A DNA stretch of 64,000 bases from Nocardioides alcanivorans. Lineage in GTDB: Bacteria > Actinomycetota > Actinomycetes > Propionibacteriales > Nocardioidaceae. The stretch lies in the NCBI RefSeq assembly GCF_021555175.1, contig NZ_JAKGRW010000012.1, positions 186,001 through 250,000 of the forward strand, read 5' to 3'. The notes beneath the pieces are model-generated. The model ran no database searches, had not been told where the DNA came from, and was given only the letters and a program-made list of their open reading frames with translations. This document shows positions 17,615-26,546 of this stretch, in pieces (position 1 is the first letter of the stretch; every line of letters starts with the position of its first letter). Both the position numbers and the translations under genes were made by a program.

Positions 17615-18415
17615 GTGACCGACACCTTCGTCCACCACCTCAACTGCGGCACCATGCGTCCGGTCGGAGCCCGATGGGCGAGCGAGCTGGTCGTCGCCCA
17701 CGTGCTGCTGGTCGAGCGCGACGACGCTCTGCTGCTGGTCGACACCGGCTTCGGTACGGCGGACCTCGCCTCCCCGCGCCGGCTCGGCACTCCGTTCGTG
17801 ACCATGATGCGCCCGGAACTCGACGAGGCCGAGACCGCCGTGCGGCAGGTGGAGGCGTTGGGCTACGCGGCCTCCGACGTGCGCGACATCGTCGTCACCC
17901 ACATGGACCTCGACCACGTCGGTGGTATCGGCGACTTCCCCGACGCCAGGATCCACGTCGATCTCGCCGAACTCGACGCGGCTCGCAATCCGTCCCTGCG
18001 GGAACGCAGCCGCTACCGCAACGTCCAGTGGTCCCACGGGCCACGGTTCGTGCCCCACAGCACCGGTGGTGATCGGTGGTTCGGGTTCGACTCCGTGCGG
18101 GCCGTGGGTGACGACGTACTGCTGGTGCCCCTGCGGGGCCACTCCCGCGGCCACTGCGGCGTCGCCGTCCGCGAGTCGGTGGACGGCGAGGACCGCTGGC
18201 TGCTGCATGCCGGCGACTCGCACTTCTTCCACGGCGAGATCGCGACCCCGCCTCACACCAGGCCCGGGCTCACGTTCTTCCAGAAGATCATGGCCGCTGA
18301 CGAGAAGGCCCGCCGTCACAACCAGGCCCGACTCGCTGAACTCGCCACCGCCCACCCCGAGGTCCGCGTCTTCTCCGCCCACGATCCCGCCGACCTGACA
18401 AGATTTGCACGTTGA
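17615..18415 (+). CDS. MBL-fold metallo-hydrolase
   Basis: The 266-residue protein carries the zinc-binding motif THMDLDHVGG (HxDxDH), a later histidine in LRGHSRGHCGV, and LHAGDSHF providing the bridging aspartate. This arrangement matches lactonase-like metallo-beta-lactamase-fold hydrolases (AttM/AiiA type), but the substrate cannot be fixed from sequence. The GTG start at 17615 lies 46 bases from the divergent SURF1 start. Confidence 0.88.
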   Translation: MTDTFVHHLNCGTMRPVGARWASELVVAHVLLVERDDALLLVDTGFGTADLASPRRLGTPFVTMMRPELDEAETAVRQVEALGYAASDVRDIVVTHMDLDHVGGIGDFPDARIHVDLAELDAARNPSLRERSRYRNVQWSHGPRFVPHSTGGDRWFGFDSVRAVGDDVLLVPLRGHSRGHCGVAVRESVDGEDRWLLHAGDSHFFHGEIATPPHTRPGLTFFQKIMAADEKARRHNQARLAELATAHPEVRVFSAHDPADLTRFAR

Positions 18416-18485
18416 GTTCACGAAAGCTGTCAGTCGAGAGCGCCCACATGTCAGCCGACGGCGCCCAGATGATGGCCGAGGTCGG

Positions 18486-19505
18486 TCAGAGGCCGGTGGG
18501 GTCGGCCATCGGTTCCACCTCGTTGCAGACCGCGAATGGAAGGCGGCCGGACAGGACCAGGTTGACGGCCGCGACGGGGTTGCGCACCTGCAGGCCGATC
18601 CGCCCCGAGCTGCTGTCGCCGACGGGCATCCCCTGGAACCCGTCGCTCCAGTTCACCGGGCCGGTCGCGGGCCAGCTGTCGACGAGGTCGACCCGGTCGT
18701 GCAGGTCCAGTCGTCCGGCGCCGATCCGCGCTGTCACGACCGGCCCGGTGAAGCTCACGCTGAACACCTCCAGCGGGCGGAGGTAGCGGATGTCGTGCTC
18801 GGCCAGCACCGCATCGAGGTCGTCGACGGTCGCGTCGTCACCGAGTGCCTCGGAGGTGCCCACGCACGACGTACGCAGATAGGTCGACTCGGCATCGGCC
18901 TCCAACAGATCGAGCACACCGGGCGCCGAGGCCAACACCTCCTCGCCCTCCTCCGCGATGCCGTCGACGAGCAGGTGCTCCGCCTCGAGTACGTCGCCAC
19001 GCAGCTTCGTCTCGGAATCCTGCACCGCCGCGCGCACCCGGCCCATGTCGAGATCGCGGCGGAACATCAGCACGAAGCCGGCGCCCTCCGGCGTCCGGAA
19101 GCGGGCCTCCCACTGCACGTCGTCCTGGCTGATGTCGTGGTCGAGCCACAACCGCGACGCCTCGGCGCGCAGCAGTCCCTCGGTGAGGGCCATCCCCTCC
19201 CGGCGCGCCCGCTCCCAGAACGCGATGCGATCGGTCATCAGGGAGTCGCTGGTCAATCCGGGGTGGCCGAGCCGATCCCGCATCTCGCGCCAGTCGGTGA
19301 GCGTCACCTCGGTGGCATCGGCCGGAATGAGTGCCAGCGCCTGCCGCGGGTCGCGAGCCGGTTCGTCGGGCTGCACCTGCAACGACGCGGGCACCTCGAC
19401 CAGTGAAGGCCCCGAATCCGGGGCGCGGTTGGGAGTGCTGCCGCCGCACGCGGAGACGAACAAGGTCAGCAGCAGACCGACGATGATCCCGGGACGGCTG
19501 CGCAT
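18486..19505 (-). CDS. hypothetical lipoprotein
   Basis: The 339-residue protein has a type II signal peptide with lipobox LFVSAC followed by GG, so it should be anchored to the outer face of the membrane. The mature part is acidic with no recognised domain. It contains one later cysteine-bearing stretch (LRTSCVGTSEALG) and a C-terminal LSGRLPFAVCNEVEPM. Its 3' end converges on the MBL-fold gene. Confidence 0.75.
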   Translation of the reverse strand: MRSRPGIIVGLLLTLFVSACGGSTPNRAPDSGPSLVEVPASLQVQPDEPARDPRQALALIPADATEVTLTDWREMRDRLGHPGLTSDSLMTDRIAFWERARREGMALTEGLLRAEASRLWLDHDISQDDVQWEARFRTPEGAGFVLMFRRDLDMGRVRAAVQDSETKLRGDVLEAEHLLVDGIAEEGEEVLASAPGVLDLLEADAESTYLRTSCVGTSEALGDDATVDDLDAVLAEHDIRYLRPLEVFSVSFTGPVVTARIGAGRLDLHDRVDLVDSWPATGPVNWSDGFQGMPVGDSSSGRIGLQVRNPVAAVNLVLSGRLPFAVCNEVEPMADPTGL

Positions 19506-19609
19506 GGATCCATTCTCACCGGCGGTGCGGCCGCCGGCGAAAACTCCTCGCTCCGTTGCACCGGGCCGGGCACCATGGAGGCAGCGACGACGCGATCGAG
19601 GGAGGTCCC

Positions 19610-20170
19610 ATGGGTGAGGAACGATCAGCGCGGGAGCGGATGCTCGCAGGCGAGTCCTATCGCGCCGACGACCCCGAGCTCATCGGCATGGCCAAACGGG
19701 CAGCCCACCTGTTGGCCGACCACAACACACCTGGCACGGCGCGGGAGCTCCGTGGCGAGTTGCTCCGTGAGCTCCTCGCTCACGTTGGCGCCGACGTGTC
19801 GATCCGGCCGCCCCTGCACGTCGACTACGGCACCCACCTGAGCATCGGTGACCGGGTCTTCGTCAACTTCGGCCTCACCGCCCTCGACTGCGCCACGATC
19901 ACGATCGGCGACGACACACAGATCGGCCCGCAGGTGCAGCTGCTCACCGCGACCCACCCGCTCGATCCCGACGAGCGTCGAGCCGGATGGGAGTCAGCAG
20001 CGCCGATCACGATCGGTCGCAACGTGTGGATCGGCGGAGGTGCGATCGTGCTCGGCGGGGTCACCGTGGGTGACGACGCGGTGGTGGGCGCAGGCGCGGT
20101 GGTGACCGACGACGTACCTGCCCGCACGCTCGTCGTGGGTACCCCTGCCCGAGCCGTCAAGCAGCTCTGA
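19610..20170 (+). CDS. maltose/galactoside O-acetyltransferase family protein
   Basis: The 186-residue protein starts with the family leader (RERMLAGESYRADDPEL) and continues as a left-handed beta-helix of hexapeptide repeats (VSIRPPLHVDYGTHLSIGDR, VTVGDDAVVGAGAVVTDDV). The catalytic histidine is in TATHPLDP. It transfers acetyl from acetyl-CoA to a sugar hydroxyl. The ATG at 19610 has GGAGG 5 bases upstream. Confidence 0.92.
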   Translation: MGEERSARERMLAGESYRADDPELIGMAKRAAHLLADHNTPGTARELRGELLRELLAHVGADVSIRPPLHVDYGTHLSIGDRVFVNFGLTALDCATITIGDDTQIGPQVQLLTATHPLDPDERRAGWESAAPITIGRNVWIGGGAIVLGGVTVGDDAVVGAGAVVTDDVPARTLVVGTPARAVKQL

Positions 20171-20191
20171 GGCTCCCGCAGCCGGCTTCGC

Positions 20192-20537
20192 TCACCAGCA
20201 GAGCCAGAGTCCGATCGGGATCACGGGGAGGCCGAGCAGGAGCCACCAGGACAGCACCCTCCTGCCATGGATCAGGAGCCACGACGCCACGGCGATCACG
20301 CCGAAGGCGCCGGCGATCACGTTGAGCCCGACCATGGCGGACGTCTTCTCGTCCGGGACGACCATCGCCGCCAACACCAGTCCGGCCACCAGGTGCAGGA
20401 TCGTGGTCACGGCGAGGGTGGAGGCGACCCAGCGCTGCACGTTGGTCAGTGACGCGTCATTGCTGGTCCGGACCGGGTTGTCCCGGATCCATCAGATGAC
20501 GCCGGCGCCGCACGGGCTGGGCGGGATCGGTTGTCAT
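20192..20537 (-). CDS. small membrane protein divergent from the MarR gene (probable frame change)
   Basis: An 82-residue stretch from 20440 encodes three or so hydrophobic helices (LAVTTILHLVAGLVLAAMVV, VIAGAFGVIAVASWLLI, WWLLLGLPVIPIGLWLCW). A better start, ATG at 20537 with GGAGG upstream (MTTDPAQPVRRRR), is out of frame by one base. In the frame of the helices the upstream sequence reads WIRDNPVRTSNDASLTNVQR, which looks genuine, so I suspect one gene of about 115 codons with an indel. The function is unknown. Confidence 0.55.
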
Positions 20538-20567
20538 CGTGAGACCTCCGGAATTGGTTTGTGCAGC

Positions 20568-20589
20568 AATCGTTTGTACACAAATCATT
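20568..20589. promoter_or_regulatory. probable MarR operator between divergent genes
   Basis: The imperfect palindrome AATCGTTTGTACACAAATCATT (8 of 11 positions paired) is strikingly AT-rich for this genome. It lies 15 bases before the MarR-family ATG and 31 bases before the divergent membrane gene ATG, the usual position for autoregulation by MarR/OhrR repressors. Confidence 0.5.
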
Positions 20590-20603
20590 GTTACACTAAC
20601 GGC

Positions 20604-21076
20604 ATGACGCCGCCAAACCCCCGACCGACGCTGGAGAACCCACTCGCCCTGGACCAGCAGGTCTGCTTTGCCCTCGCGATCGCCTCGCGCACGGTCATCT
20701 CGCTCTACCGCCCGCTGCTGGAGCCGATGGGGCTGACCCACCCGCAGTACCTGGTGATGCTGGCCCTGTGGGAGCACGAGCCGCTGCGCGTCAACGAGCT
20801 CTCCCGGCTGCTGCAGCTCGACCCGGGCACGCTGTCGCCGCTGCTGAAGCGCCTGGAGGCAGCCGGCTACGTGCGGCGCGAGCGGGACCGCAACGACGAG
20901 CGCGCACTCGCCGTGGTGCTCACCGAGCAGGGCAGGGCACTGCGCGACGATGCGGAGGCCGTGCCCCCGCCATCGTCGAACGACTGGGCATGCCGGTCGA
21001 GGAGCTCCTCGACCTGCACGCCCAGCTGACAAGAGTGATCGCCGCCGCCACCACGGTGGTCGACGACCCGGACTGA
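20604..21076 (+). CDS. MarR-family regulator, OhrR-like (one frameshift)
   Basis: The winged-helix core (LTHPQYLVMLALWEHEPLRV, LLQLDPGTLSPLLKRLEAAG, RNDERALAVVLTEQG) matches OhrR-type MarR proteins. The N-terminal QVCFALAIASR places a cysteine where OhrR has its peroxide-sensing residue. The frame breaks in the C5 run 20964-20968. Restoring one base gives PPAIVERLGMPVEELLDLHA and 157 residues. OhrR represses an organic-hydroperoxide reductase in other bacteria, but no ohr gene is seen here. Confidence 0.85.
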
Positions 21077-21088
21077 CGACGCCTTCGA

Positions 21089-22798
21089 TCAGTCGGAGAA
21101 CTGCTCGCGCACCAACCGGCGCATGACCTTGCCGATCTGCGAGCGCGGCAGCTCGTCGACCACGCGTATGTCGCGGGGCAGCGCATAACGCGGCACCCGC
21201 TGTTGCGCGTGGTCCCGGACCTCCTCGAGCGTCGGCTCCGCGACCCCCTCCGCCAGCACGAAGGCAGCCAGCACCCGGTCGTCACCCGCCTCGGTGGCGA
21301 TGCCGACGACGGCGACGTCCTCGACACCGGGCATGGTGCGCAGGTGGTCCTCGACCTGGGAGGGATAGACCTTGAACCCGCCGACGATGATCATCTCCTT
21401 GACGCGGTCGACCAACGTGATCCACCCGGTCGCGTCGACCTCGACGACGTCACCGGTGCGCAGCCACCCGTCGTCGAGCAGTTGTCCGGCGGTCTCCTCG
21501 GGTCGATTCCAGTAGCCGGAGAAGACCTGTGGCCCACGCACCAGCAGCTCGCCGCGGCGTACGCCGCCCTCGTCGGGCTCGACCGTGACCGTGTGGTCGT
21601 CGATGCTGACGACGCGGATGTCGGTGTTGGGGAACGGCACCCCCAGGGTGCCGGGTCGCCGCGTCGGCGCACACGGGTTGCCGAGCGCGATGGGCGCGCA
21701 CTCGGTCATCCCGTAGCCCTCGATCAGCAGTCCACCGGTCAGCGCCTCCCAACGCTCCACGGTCTGGGCCGGGATCGGCATCGCGCCCGCGAAGCCGAGG
21801 CGAATCCTGCGCAGTCCCTCGACCGGCGGCTTCGGGCTCGCCTGCGCCGCCTTCGCGATGCGGTCGAACATCGGTGCGACACCGGCCATGAAGGTCGCCG
21901 GGCGCCGATGCATGGTCTTGAGCACCGTGTCGGCATCGAAGTTGGGAAACATCACCAGCGTCGCGCCCAGCTGCCCGGGCAGGTTGAGGCTGAAGGTCAG
22001 GCCGAACGCGTGGAAGAACGGCAGCACGCCGTAGACGGTCTCCTCGCCGAGCTCGAAGTCGGCCCACGCCTGGCCGTGCACGAGATTCGCGACGAGGTTG
22101 CGGTGGGTGAGCACGGCCGCCTTCGGCGTACCCGTCGTGCCGCCGGTGTATTGCAGCAGTGCCACGTCGTCACCACTGCGCTCGGCGACAGGCACGTCGG
22201 TGCGTGCCGACTTCAGCAGGTCGTGCCAGTCGGGCACCTCCGCGGGTACGACGCCCCGCAGCGCCGCCTTCTTCTCCCGGGCCGGGGCGAGCGGCAGCTT
22301 GAGCAGGAACTGCGCCGAGCGCGGGAGATCGCGCACGATGTCGGCGCTGACCACGGTCGTGAGCTCAGTGCCCGCACGCGCCTCGAGGACGGCCGCGACG
22401 GCCTTGTGCCACACGACCGCATGCGTGGCGCCGGAGTCGGTCAACAGGTGGTGCAGCTCGTCGGCTGTGTAGGTGGGGTTGAGCTCTGCGACGATCGCGC
22501 CCAGGCGCAGGGCCGCGTGGTAGGCCACGAAGTGGCTGGTGCTGTTGGGCATCACCAGCGCGACCCGGGCACCGACGGTGACCCCGAGCTCGTGCAGGGC
22601 CCCCATCGCGCGCCGGATCTGCTGCTCGGTCTCGGCGTAGGTCAGCGTGGCACCCATGAAGTCGAGGGCAATCCGGTCGGGCCAACGCTCGACCGCACGC
22701 CGGAGCGCGGCGGTGACCGGCTCGTCGGGGATCTCGATGTCGATCGGGACGCCGGGCGTGTAGTGCATCGCCCATGGACGATCCTCGTGTCGCTCCAT
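21089..22798 (-). CDS. AMP-dependent synthetase / long-chain acyl-CoA ligase
   Basis: The 569-residue adenylate-forming enzyme has the P-loop-like YTGGTTGTPKAAVLTHRN, an A5-type GYGMTECAP, WLRTGDVVEVDATG, and the C-terminal catalytic lysine motif RSQIGKVMRR. It activates a carboxylic acid, probably a fatty acid, as acyl-AMP and then acyl-CoA. The start is the ATG at 22798 (MERHEDRPWAMHYTPGVPI); the longer open frame upstream is a shadow. It lies 73 bases downstream of the CHAT-associated operon on the same strand and may be co-transcribed. Confidence 0.92.
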   Translation of the reverse strand: MERHEDRPWAMHYTPGVPIDIEIPDEPVTAALRRAVERWPDRIALDFMGATLTYAETEQQIRRAMGALHELGVTVGARVALVMPNSTSHFVAYHAALRLGAIVAELNPTYTADELHHLLTDSGATHAVVWHKAVAAVLEARAGTELTTVVSADIVRDLPRSAQFLLKLPLAPAREKKAALRGVVPAEVPDWHDLLKSARTDVPVAERSGDDVALLQYTGGTTGTPKAAVLTHRNLVANLVHGQAWADFELGEETVYGVLPFFHAFGLTFSLNLPGQLGATLVMFPNFDADTVLKTMHRRPATFMAGVAPMFDRIAKAAQASPKPPVEGLRRIRLGFAGAMPIPAQTVERWEALTGGLLIEGYGMTECAPIALGNPCAPTRRPGTLGVPFPNTDIRVVSIDDHTVTVEPDEGGVRRGELLVRGPQVFSGYWNRPEETAGQLLDDGWLRTGDVVEVDATGWITLVDRVKEMIIVGGFKVYPSQVEDHLRTMPGVEDVAVVGIATEAGDDRVLAAFVLAEGVAEPTLEEVRDHAQQRVPRYALPRDIRVVDELPRSQIGKVMRRLVREQFSD

Positions 22799-22871
22799 GC
22801 TCACTCTCCTTGGCTCGGTTCCATTGTCGTCCCTGCCTCCGACAGGACCCGAGCAGGGCGGATCCGAGTGA

Positions 22872-23912
22872 TCAGTAGTCGGCGTCCAGGGCCAGCAGCT
22901 CGGCCAGGAAGGCATCCGGCGGAGGCGCGGCCTGGCGCGAACGCACGAAGCGCCGTACCCGCTGCCGGGCCTCGCGCGACTCGCCGGCAGCAGCCCCGAT
23001 GTGCACCTGCGTCGACGCCCAGTCGAGGTTCCACGCAGCCGACTCGGCCAACCGCAGGGGCAGCATCGCCCGGCCGCCTTCGTCGAGCTCGCCCGCGGCT
23101 GCGAGCTGGCCGCACTGCAACCGCACGGCGATGCCGGGCACGAGCAGGTGGCCCTCCGCGGGATCGGCGAGCGCGGCCTGCACCCGAGCGACGACCTCGG
23201 TGGGGATCTCGTCGGAGCCGGCAACCGACCAGGTCACGGTGTCCTCGGCGGCGTCGAACACGCCCGGCGGCACGGCACTCCAACTGATGGAGGAGACGCC
23301 GGAGGCGATCGCGTCGGAGGCCGGCCGGCCGTCCGCGCCGGCCACCAGGGCGAAGTCGGCGCGCCAGGTCGGCGCCTTCGCCGTGAGCGGCAGCTCGCCG
23401 ACCTCGGCACACGCCTCGAGCAGGGCAACCACCCGTGGATCGTCGCGGAGGTGGAGGGGCGGAGCACCCGCGCCGGCGAGCAGCGCGTCGACATCGGAGT
23501 CGAAGGTCGCCTCGGCGAGGAACTCCTCGGCGGCCGCGGTGAGCACGGCGAGCTCGGCGTCCAGCACCGAGGGTTCGAGTGCCGCGATGCCGTCGCGGGC
23601 ACTGGCCGGCCACCACCGACGCATCCAGTGGCCCAACGCCAGCCTGCGCAACGGCTCCAGCACTTCGCGGTCCACGGTGGCCTCGACGCTGCCAGTGGCC
23701 GCCTCGACGAGCTCGACGTGTGCGTCGGTCCCGACGAGCCGCCACAACCAGTCCGCCGCTTCGACGTCGGTGAGCGTGATCCGCGGAGTGGTCGCCGGTT
23801 CGTCGACGGTCCACTCGAGGATCGCGCCACTCACCTCGAGCACTGCGGCCAACGGCGGTGCCGCCACCGGGGCGTCGTACGTCCAGAGACCCTGCTGCCG
23901 AGTGAACCTCAT
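22872..23912 (-). CDS. unknown protein, last gene of the TPR-CHAT operon
   Basis: I do not recognise this 346-residue protein. It begins MRFTRQQGLWTYDAPVAAPP, is acidic and tryptophan-containing, and has no signal peptide or membrane segment. The second half looks beta-rich (DTVTWSVAG, HLLVPGIAVRLQCGQLAAAG, AWNLDWASTQVHIG) and ends in a basic stretch RQRVRRFVRSR followed by an acidic terminus. Its ATG overlaps the stop of the preceding gene by 4 bases, so it is translationally coupled to the CHAT operon. It could be a regulator or substrate of the protease (inference). Confidence 0.7.
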   Translation of the reverse strand: MRFTRQQGLWTYDAPVAAPPLAAVLEVSGAILEWTVDEPATTPRITLTDVEAADWLWRLVGTDAHVELVEAATGSVEATVDREVLEPLRRLALGHWMRRWWPASARDGIAALEPSVLDAELAVLTAAAEEFLAEATFDSDVDALLAGAGAPPLHLRDDPRVVALLEACAEVGELPLTAKAPTWRADFALVAGADGRPASDAIASGVSSISWSAVPPGVFDAAEDTVTWSVAGSDEIPTEVVARVQAALADPAEGHLLVPGIAVRLQCGQLAAAGELDEGGRAMLPLRLAESAAWNLDWASTQVHIGAAAGESREARQRVRRFVRSRQAAPPPDAFLAELLALDADY

Positions 23913-25222
23913 GCTGCCGCCTCCGGTTCGAGCATCGCCTTGATCCGTTGACGATGGTCGAGACTGACCGATCGCGCAATGCCGGTCAGCAGGGAGCGCA
24001 CGTCCTCGACGTCGGAGCACGACTCCTGCCAGACGTCGCGCCCGTGCAGCCGGGCCCAGAGGCGTCCGAGATAGGGCCGGGCGAACGCGTCGAGATCGTC
24101 CACCACCTGGCGCTGCCTCGGGTGCAGCGCCGTGACGTCGGCCAGGAGCCGCCGCGCGTGCAACACATAGGCCTCCTTGCGCAGCTTGGCCTGGATCGTG
24201 GCGGCGAAGGGGGTGTCCGGTTCGGTCCGCGGATCCAATGGCTTCAGCTGCACGGCGACCACGATCCCGTTCACCAACGTGGCTTGGAGATCCTCGGCCA
24301 TCAGGCCCCACGGGGCGCACGCGCGATCCGCCTCCTCCGCGCACAGCATCGGCACCACGGGCAGATCGTCCCGGTCGCGCGAGCGGCGCAGCGTCGCCCG
24401 GACCCGGTCGACCACGCCCCGATCGAGCGGGCGACCGGCGGCGGCGACCACGGGCGGCCGCTGTTGGGGAGCCTCCGCACAGAGCCCCAGGTCGCTCACC
24501 GTCCAAGGAACCACCCCGGTCGTACGCCGGACCCGCACCCCCAGCTCATGGGGCGCGTCCTCGGCCACGAGCGACTCCCAGGCCTGCTGCCTGGCCCGGC
24601 GCTCAGGGCGGGTCGAGGCGTCGGCGTGGACGGCGCGGAGCCTCTCGAAGAACCCCGCGACGTCGGCGTTCGTCGGCTGCACGTCGGCCCAGCTGCGCTC
24701 GACCTGGTCGTCGAGCTTCGCAAGCGCCTGCTGGTCGTCGAGCAGGTCGTCGAGCACCTCGATCCCGTGCCGGTCGCGGCCGTCGTGGATGTCCCGGAGC
24801 ACGCTCGCCGCGACGTCCGCCCCGTCGGTGGCGGGCGCACCGCGGGTGACGGCGAGCTCGAAGCACACCGTGAAGTAGAGCTCCTGAGCGTTTCCGGCGG
24901 TGATCCTGAGTGCCCGCCTCTGGGCCTTCAGCACGCTGAACCACGCGGCACACGCACGCAGGGTGTCCGCGTGGTCGAGGAGCTCGTCGCCCATCGCATC
25001 GGCGACCTCGGCCGAGACCACGGGCGAGGAGAAGTCGGGGTTGGCCCGCAGCCGGAACACCAACGGATCGAGGATCCGCTTGACCGTCCGGCTCAACGGC
25101 CCGCCGTCGCGGCTGCTCAACACCTCGACCCCGGCACCGATCTGCCGCCACGCCCGGTCGATGACGGCGCGCCGTGGCAGGGCTGCTCGTACGTCGACCG
25201 CGGTCACCGCGCCCACCCTCAC
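23909..25222 (-). CDS. unknown protein, third gene of the TPR-CHAT operon
   Basis: The 437-residue protein has no recognised domain. It is soluble, mostly helical and highly charged, with stretches such as YFTVCFELAVTRG, DDLLDDQQALAKLDDQVERSW and AKLRKEAYVLHARRLLADV. The last 60 residues (DVEDVRSLLTGIARSVSLDH) are amphipathic. GTG starts exist at 25222 and slightly downstream. It immediately follows the CHAT gene and overlaps the next gene (ATGA at 23909-23912), so all four products probably act together. Confidence 0.7.
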   Translation of the reverse strand: MRVGAVTAVDVRAALPRRAVIDRAWRQIGAGVEVLSSRDGGPLSRTVKRILDPLVFRLRANPDFSSPVVSAEVADAMGDELLDHADTLRACAAWFSVLKAQRRALRITAGNAQELYFTVCFELAVTRGAPATDGADVAASVLRDIHDGRDRHGIEVLDDLLDDQQALAKLDDQVERSWADVQPTNADVAGFFERLRAVHADASTRPERRARQQAWESLVAEDAPHELGVRVRRTTGVVPWTVSDLGLCAEAPQQRPPVVAAAGRPLDRGVVDRVRATLRRSRDRDDLPVVPMLCAEEADRACAPWGLMAEDLQATLVNGIVVAVQLKPLDPRTEPDTPFAATIQAKLRKEAYVLHARRLLADVTALHPRQRQVVDDLDAFARPYLGRLWARLHGRDVWQESCSDVEDVRSLLTGIARSVSLDHRQRIKAMLEPEAAA

Positions 25223-25225
25223 CGA

Positions 25226-26546
25226 AGCGGTAGGTCACGATCGCTGCCCAGTGGACAGGGCTGGCGGTCAGGTCACCGTCGCGCCACCGCCGCATCTGGG
25301 CCCGCTGCCACTGGTTGACGGCACGGCCGGGGGTCGCGACCCTGGTGGGCCTCGTCGACCCCGATGACCAGCTCGGCCATCGGGTCCTCGGTCACCGAGA
25401 GCGGGTCGGGTGCCGCCTGCCGGTGACCGGCTGCGGTGGGCAACGACCACAACGTGGCGGTCACGACCTCGGCGCCACCGATCACCAGGGCCGCCACCAG
25501 GCCGGCCGCCTCGTCGAAGCGGTAGTCCCCTCCCGATGCGCAGGCCACCAGCGCCACCCGGGACGGGATCGGGGCGTCGAGCTCCAGCAGGTCACGCACC
25601 TGGAGCGGCCGGTGCGCGCCGACCGGGTCGGCATGGCCCGCCACCTCGGCCGGGCAGGCGAGGTGCAGCGCGGCCCCCTCGGCACCGCCGCCGTCGACGG
25701 CCGTACTGACGTGGCCGACGAACACCATCCGGCTCGGACGTTGCGCAAGCAGTTCGGCCAACCAGTGACGGTCGGCGTCGGTGCGTCGGAACAGCTCGAC
25801 CGGGTCCGCGACCACGGGAAGCACGGGTTGCCGAGCAAGTACGCCTGCATAGTGACGACTCAGCGCGGTGTCCGGGCTCGGCCGTCCCAGCACCGATCCC
25901 AGCGGACCGTCGGCGCGCTGTCCCGGCACCCGGGGTCGAGCACCAACAGCGGCCGCTCGCCGTCCGGCCCGGGCTGGCGGCGGTGCCGGGCCGCGATGTT
26001 GGTGGGCACGGCCATGGCCACGTCGGCCAGCTCCATCAGCCGGAACCCCTCGGGGAAGGTCCCCTTCCTCGCATCGAGCCAGTCGATCCGGGCCGCGCCG
26101 GTGCCCTCGGTGGTGATCGCCTCCGCGCTCGCCCTCAGCAACGTCTCGAGGTCCGGCACCACCAGGGGTACGGCGAGCTGTCCCCAGGGCACCCGACCCA
26201 GCCGGGCGCTCGGGGTGACGAAGAGGTCCGCGCGCGGGTCGGAGACACAGTCGAGCAGCAGGTGCCAGGCCGGCATCGAGATCAGCAGGGCCCCGAGGTG
26301 ATAGGCGAGGGCGAGCTCGGAGTCGGGGTCGCTGAAGGCGCCGTACGTGCGGGCACGTGACACGGCCTCGGCAGCCGACTCACCACCCCGTGGCTCGGGC
26401 AGCGCGTCGTCGAGCTCCTCCAGAGCGGCGAGCAACCAGGGCTCCTCGACCACCCAGGTGACCGTGCGTTCGGGCGCGCCCACCACCCGCAGGCTGGCAT
26501 AGGTCGCCACCCCGACATCGGCATAACGCAGGACGAGGGTGGTCAT
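25226..26546 (-). CDS. CHAT-domain cysteine protease (frameshifted)
   Basis: A helical N-terminal part (TLVLRYADVGVATYASLRVV to ~230) is followed in another frame by a CHAT caspase-like domain. The catalytic histidine is in SRMVFVGHVST and the cysteine in VALVACASGGDYRF, with the conserved GGAEVVTATLWSLPT after it. One base added to the C3 run 25929-25931 joins the two parts (LDPGVPGQRADG). A second frame change near 25329-25333 precedes the end (GRAVNQWQRAQMRRWRDGDL), so the exact stop is uncertain. The ATG at 26546 overlaps the TPR gene stop. CHAT proteases are typically activated by a partner sensor. Confidence 0.8.

Noticed and set aside
21203..23287. A 694-codon open frame on the plus strand
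   Set aside because: It is antisense to the acyl-CoA ligase, whose motifs are all present on the minus strand; composition is shadow-like.
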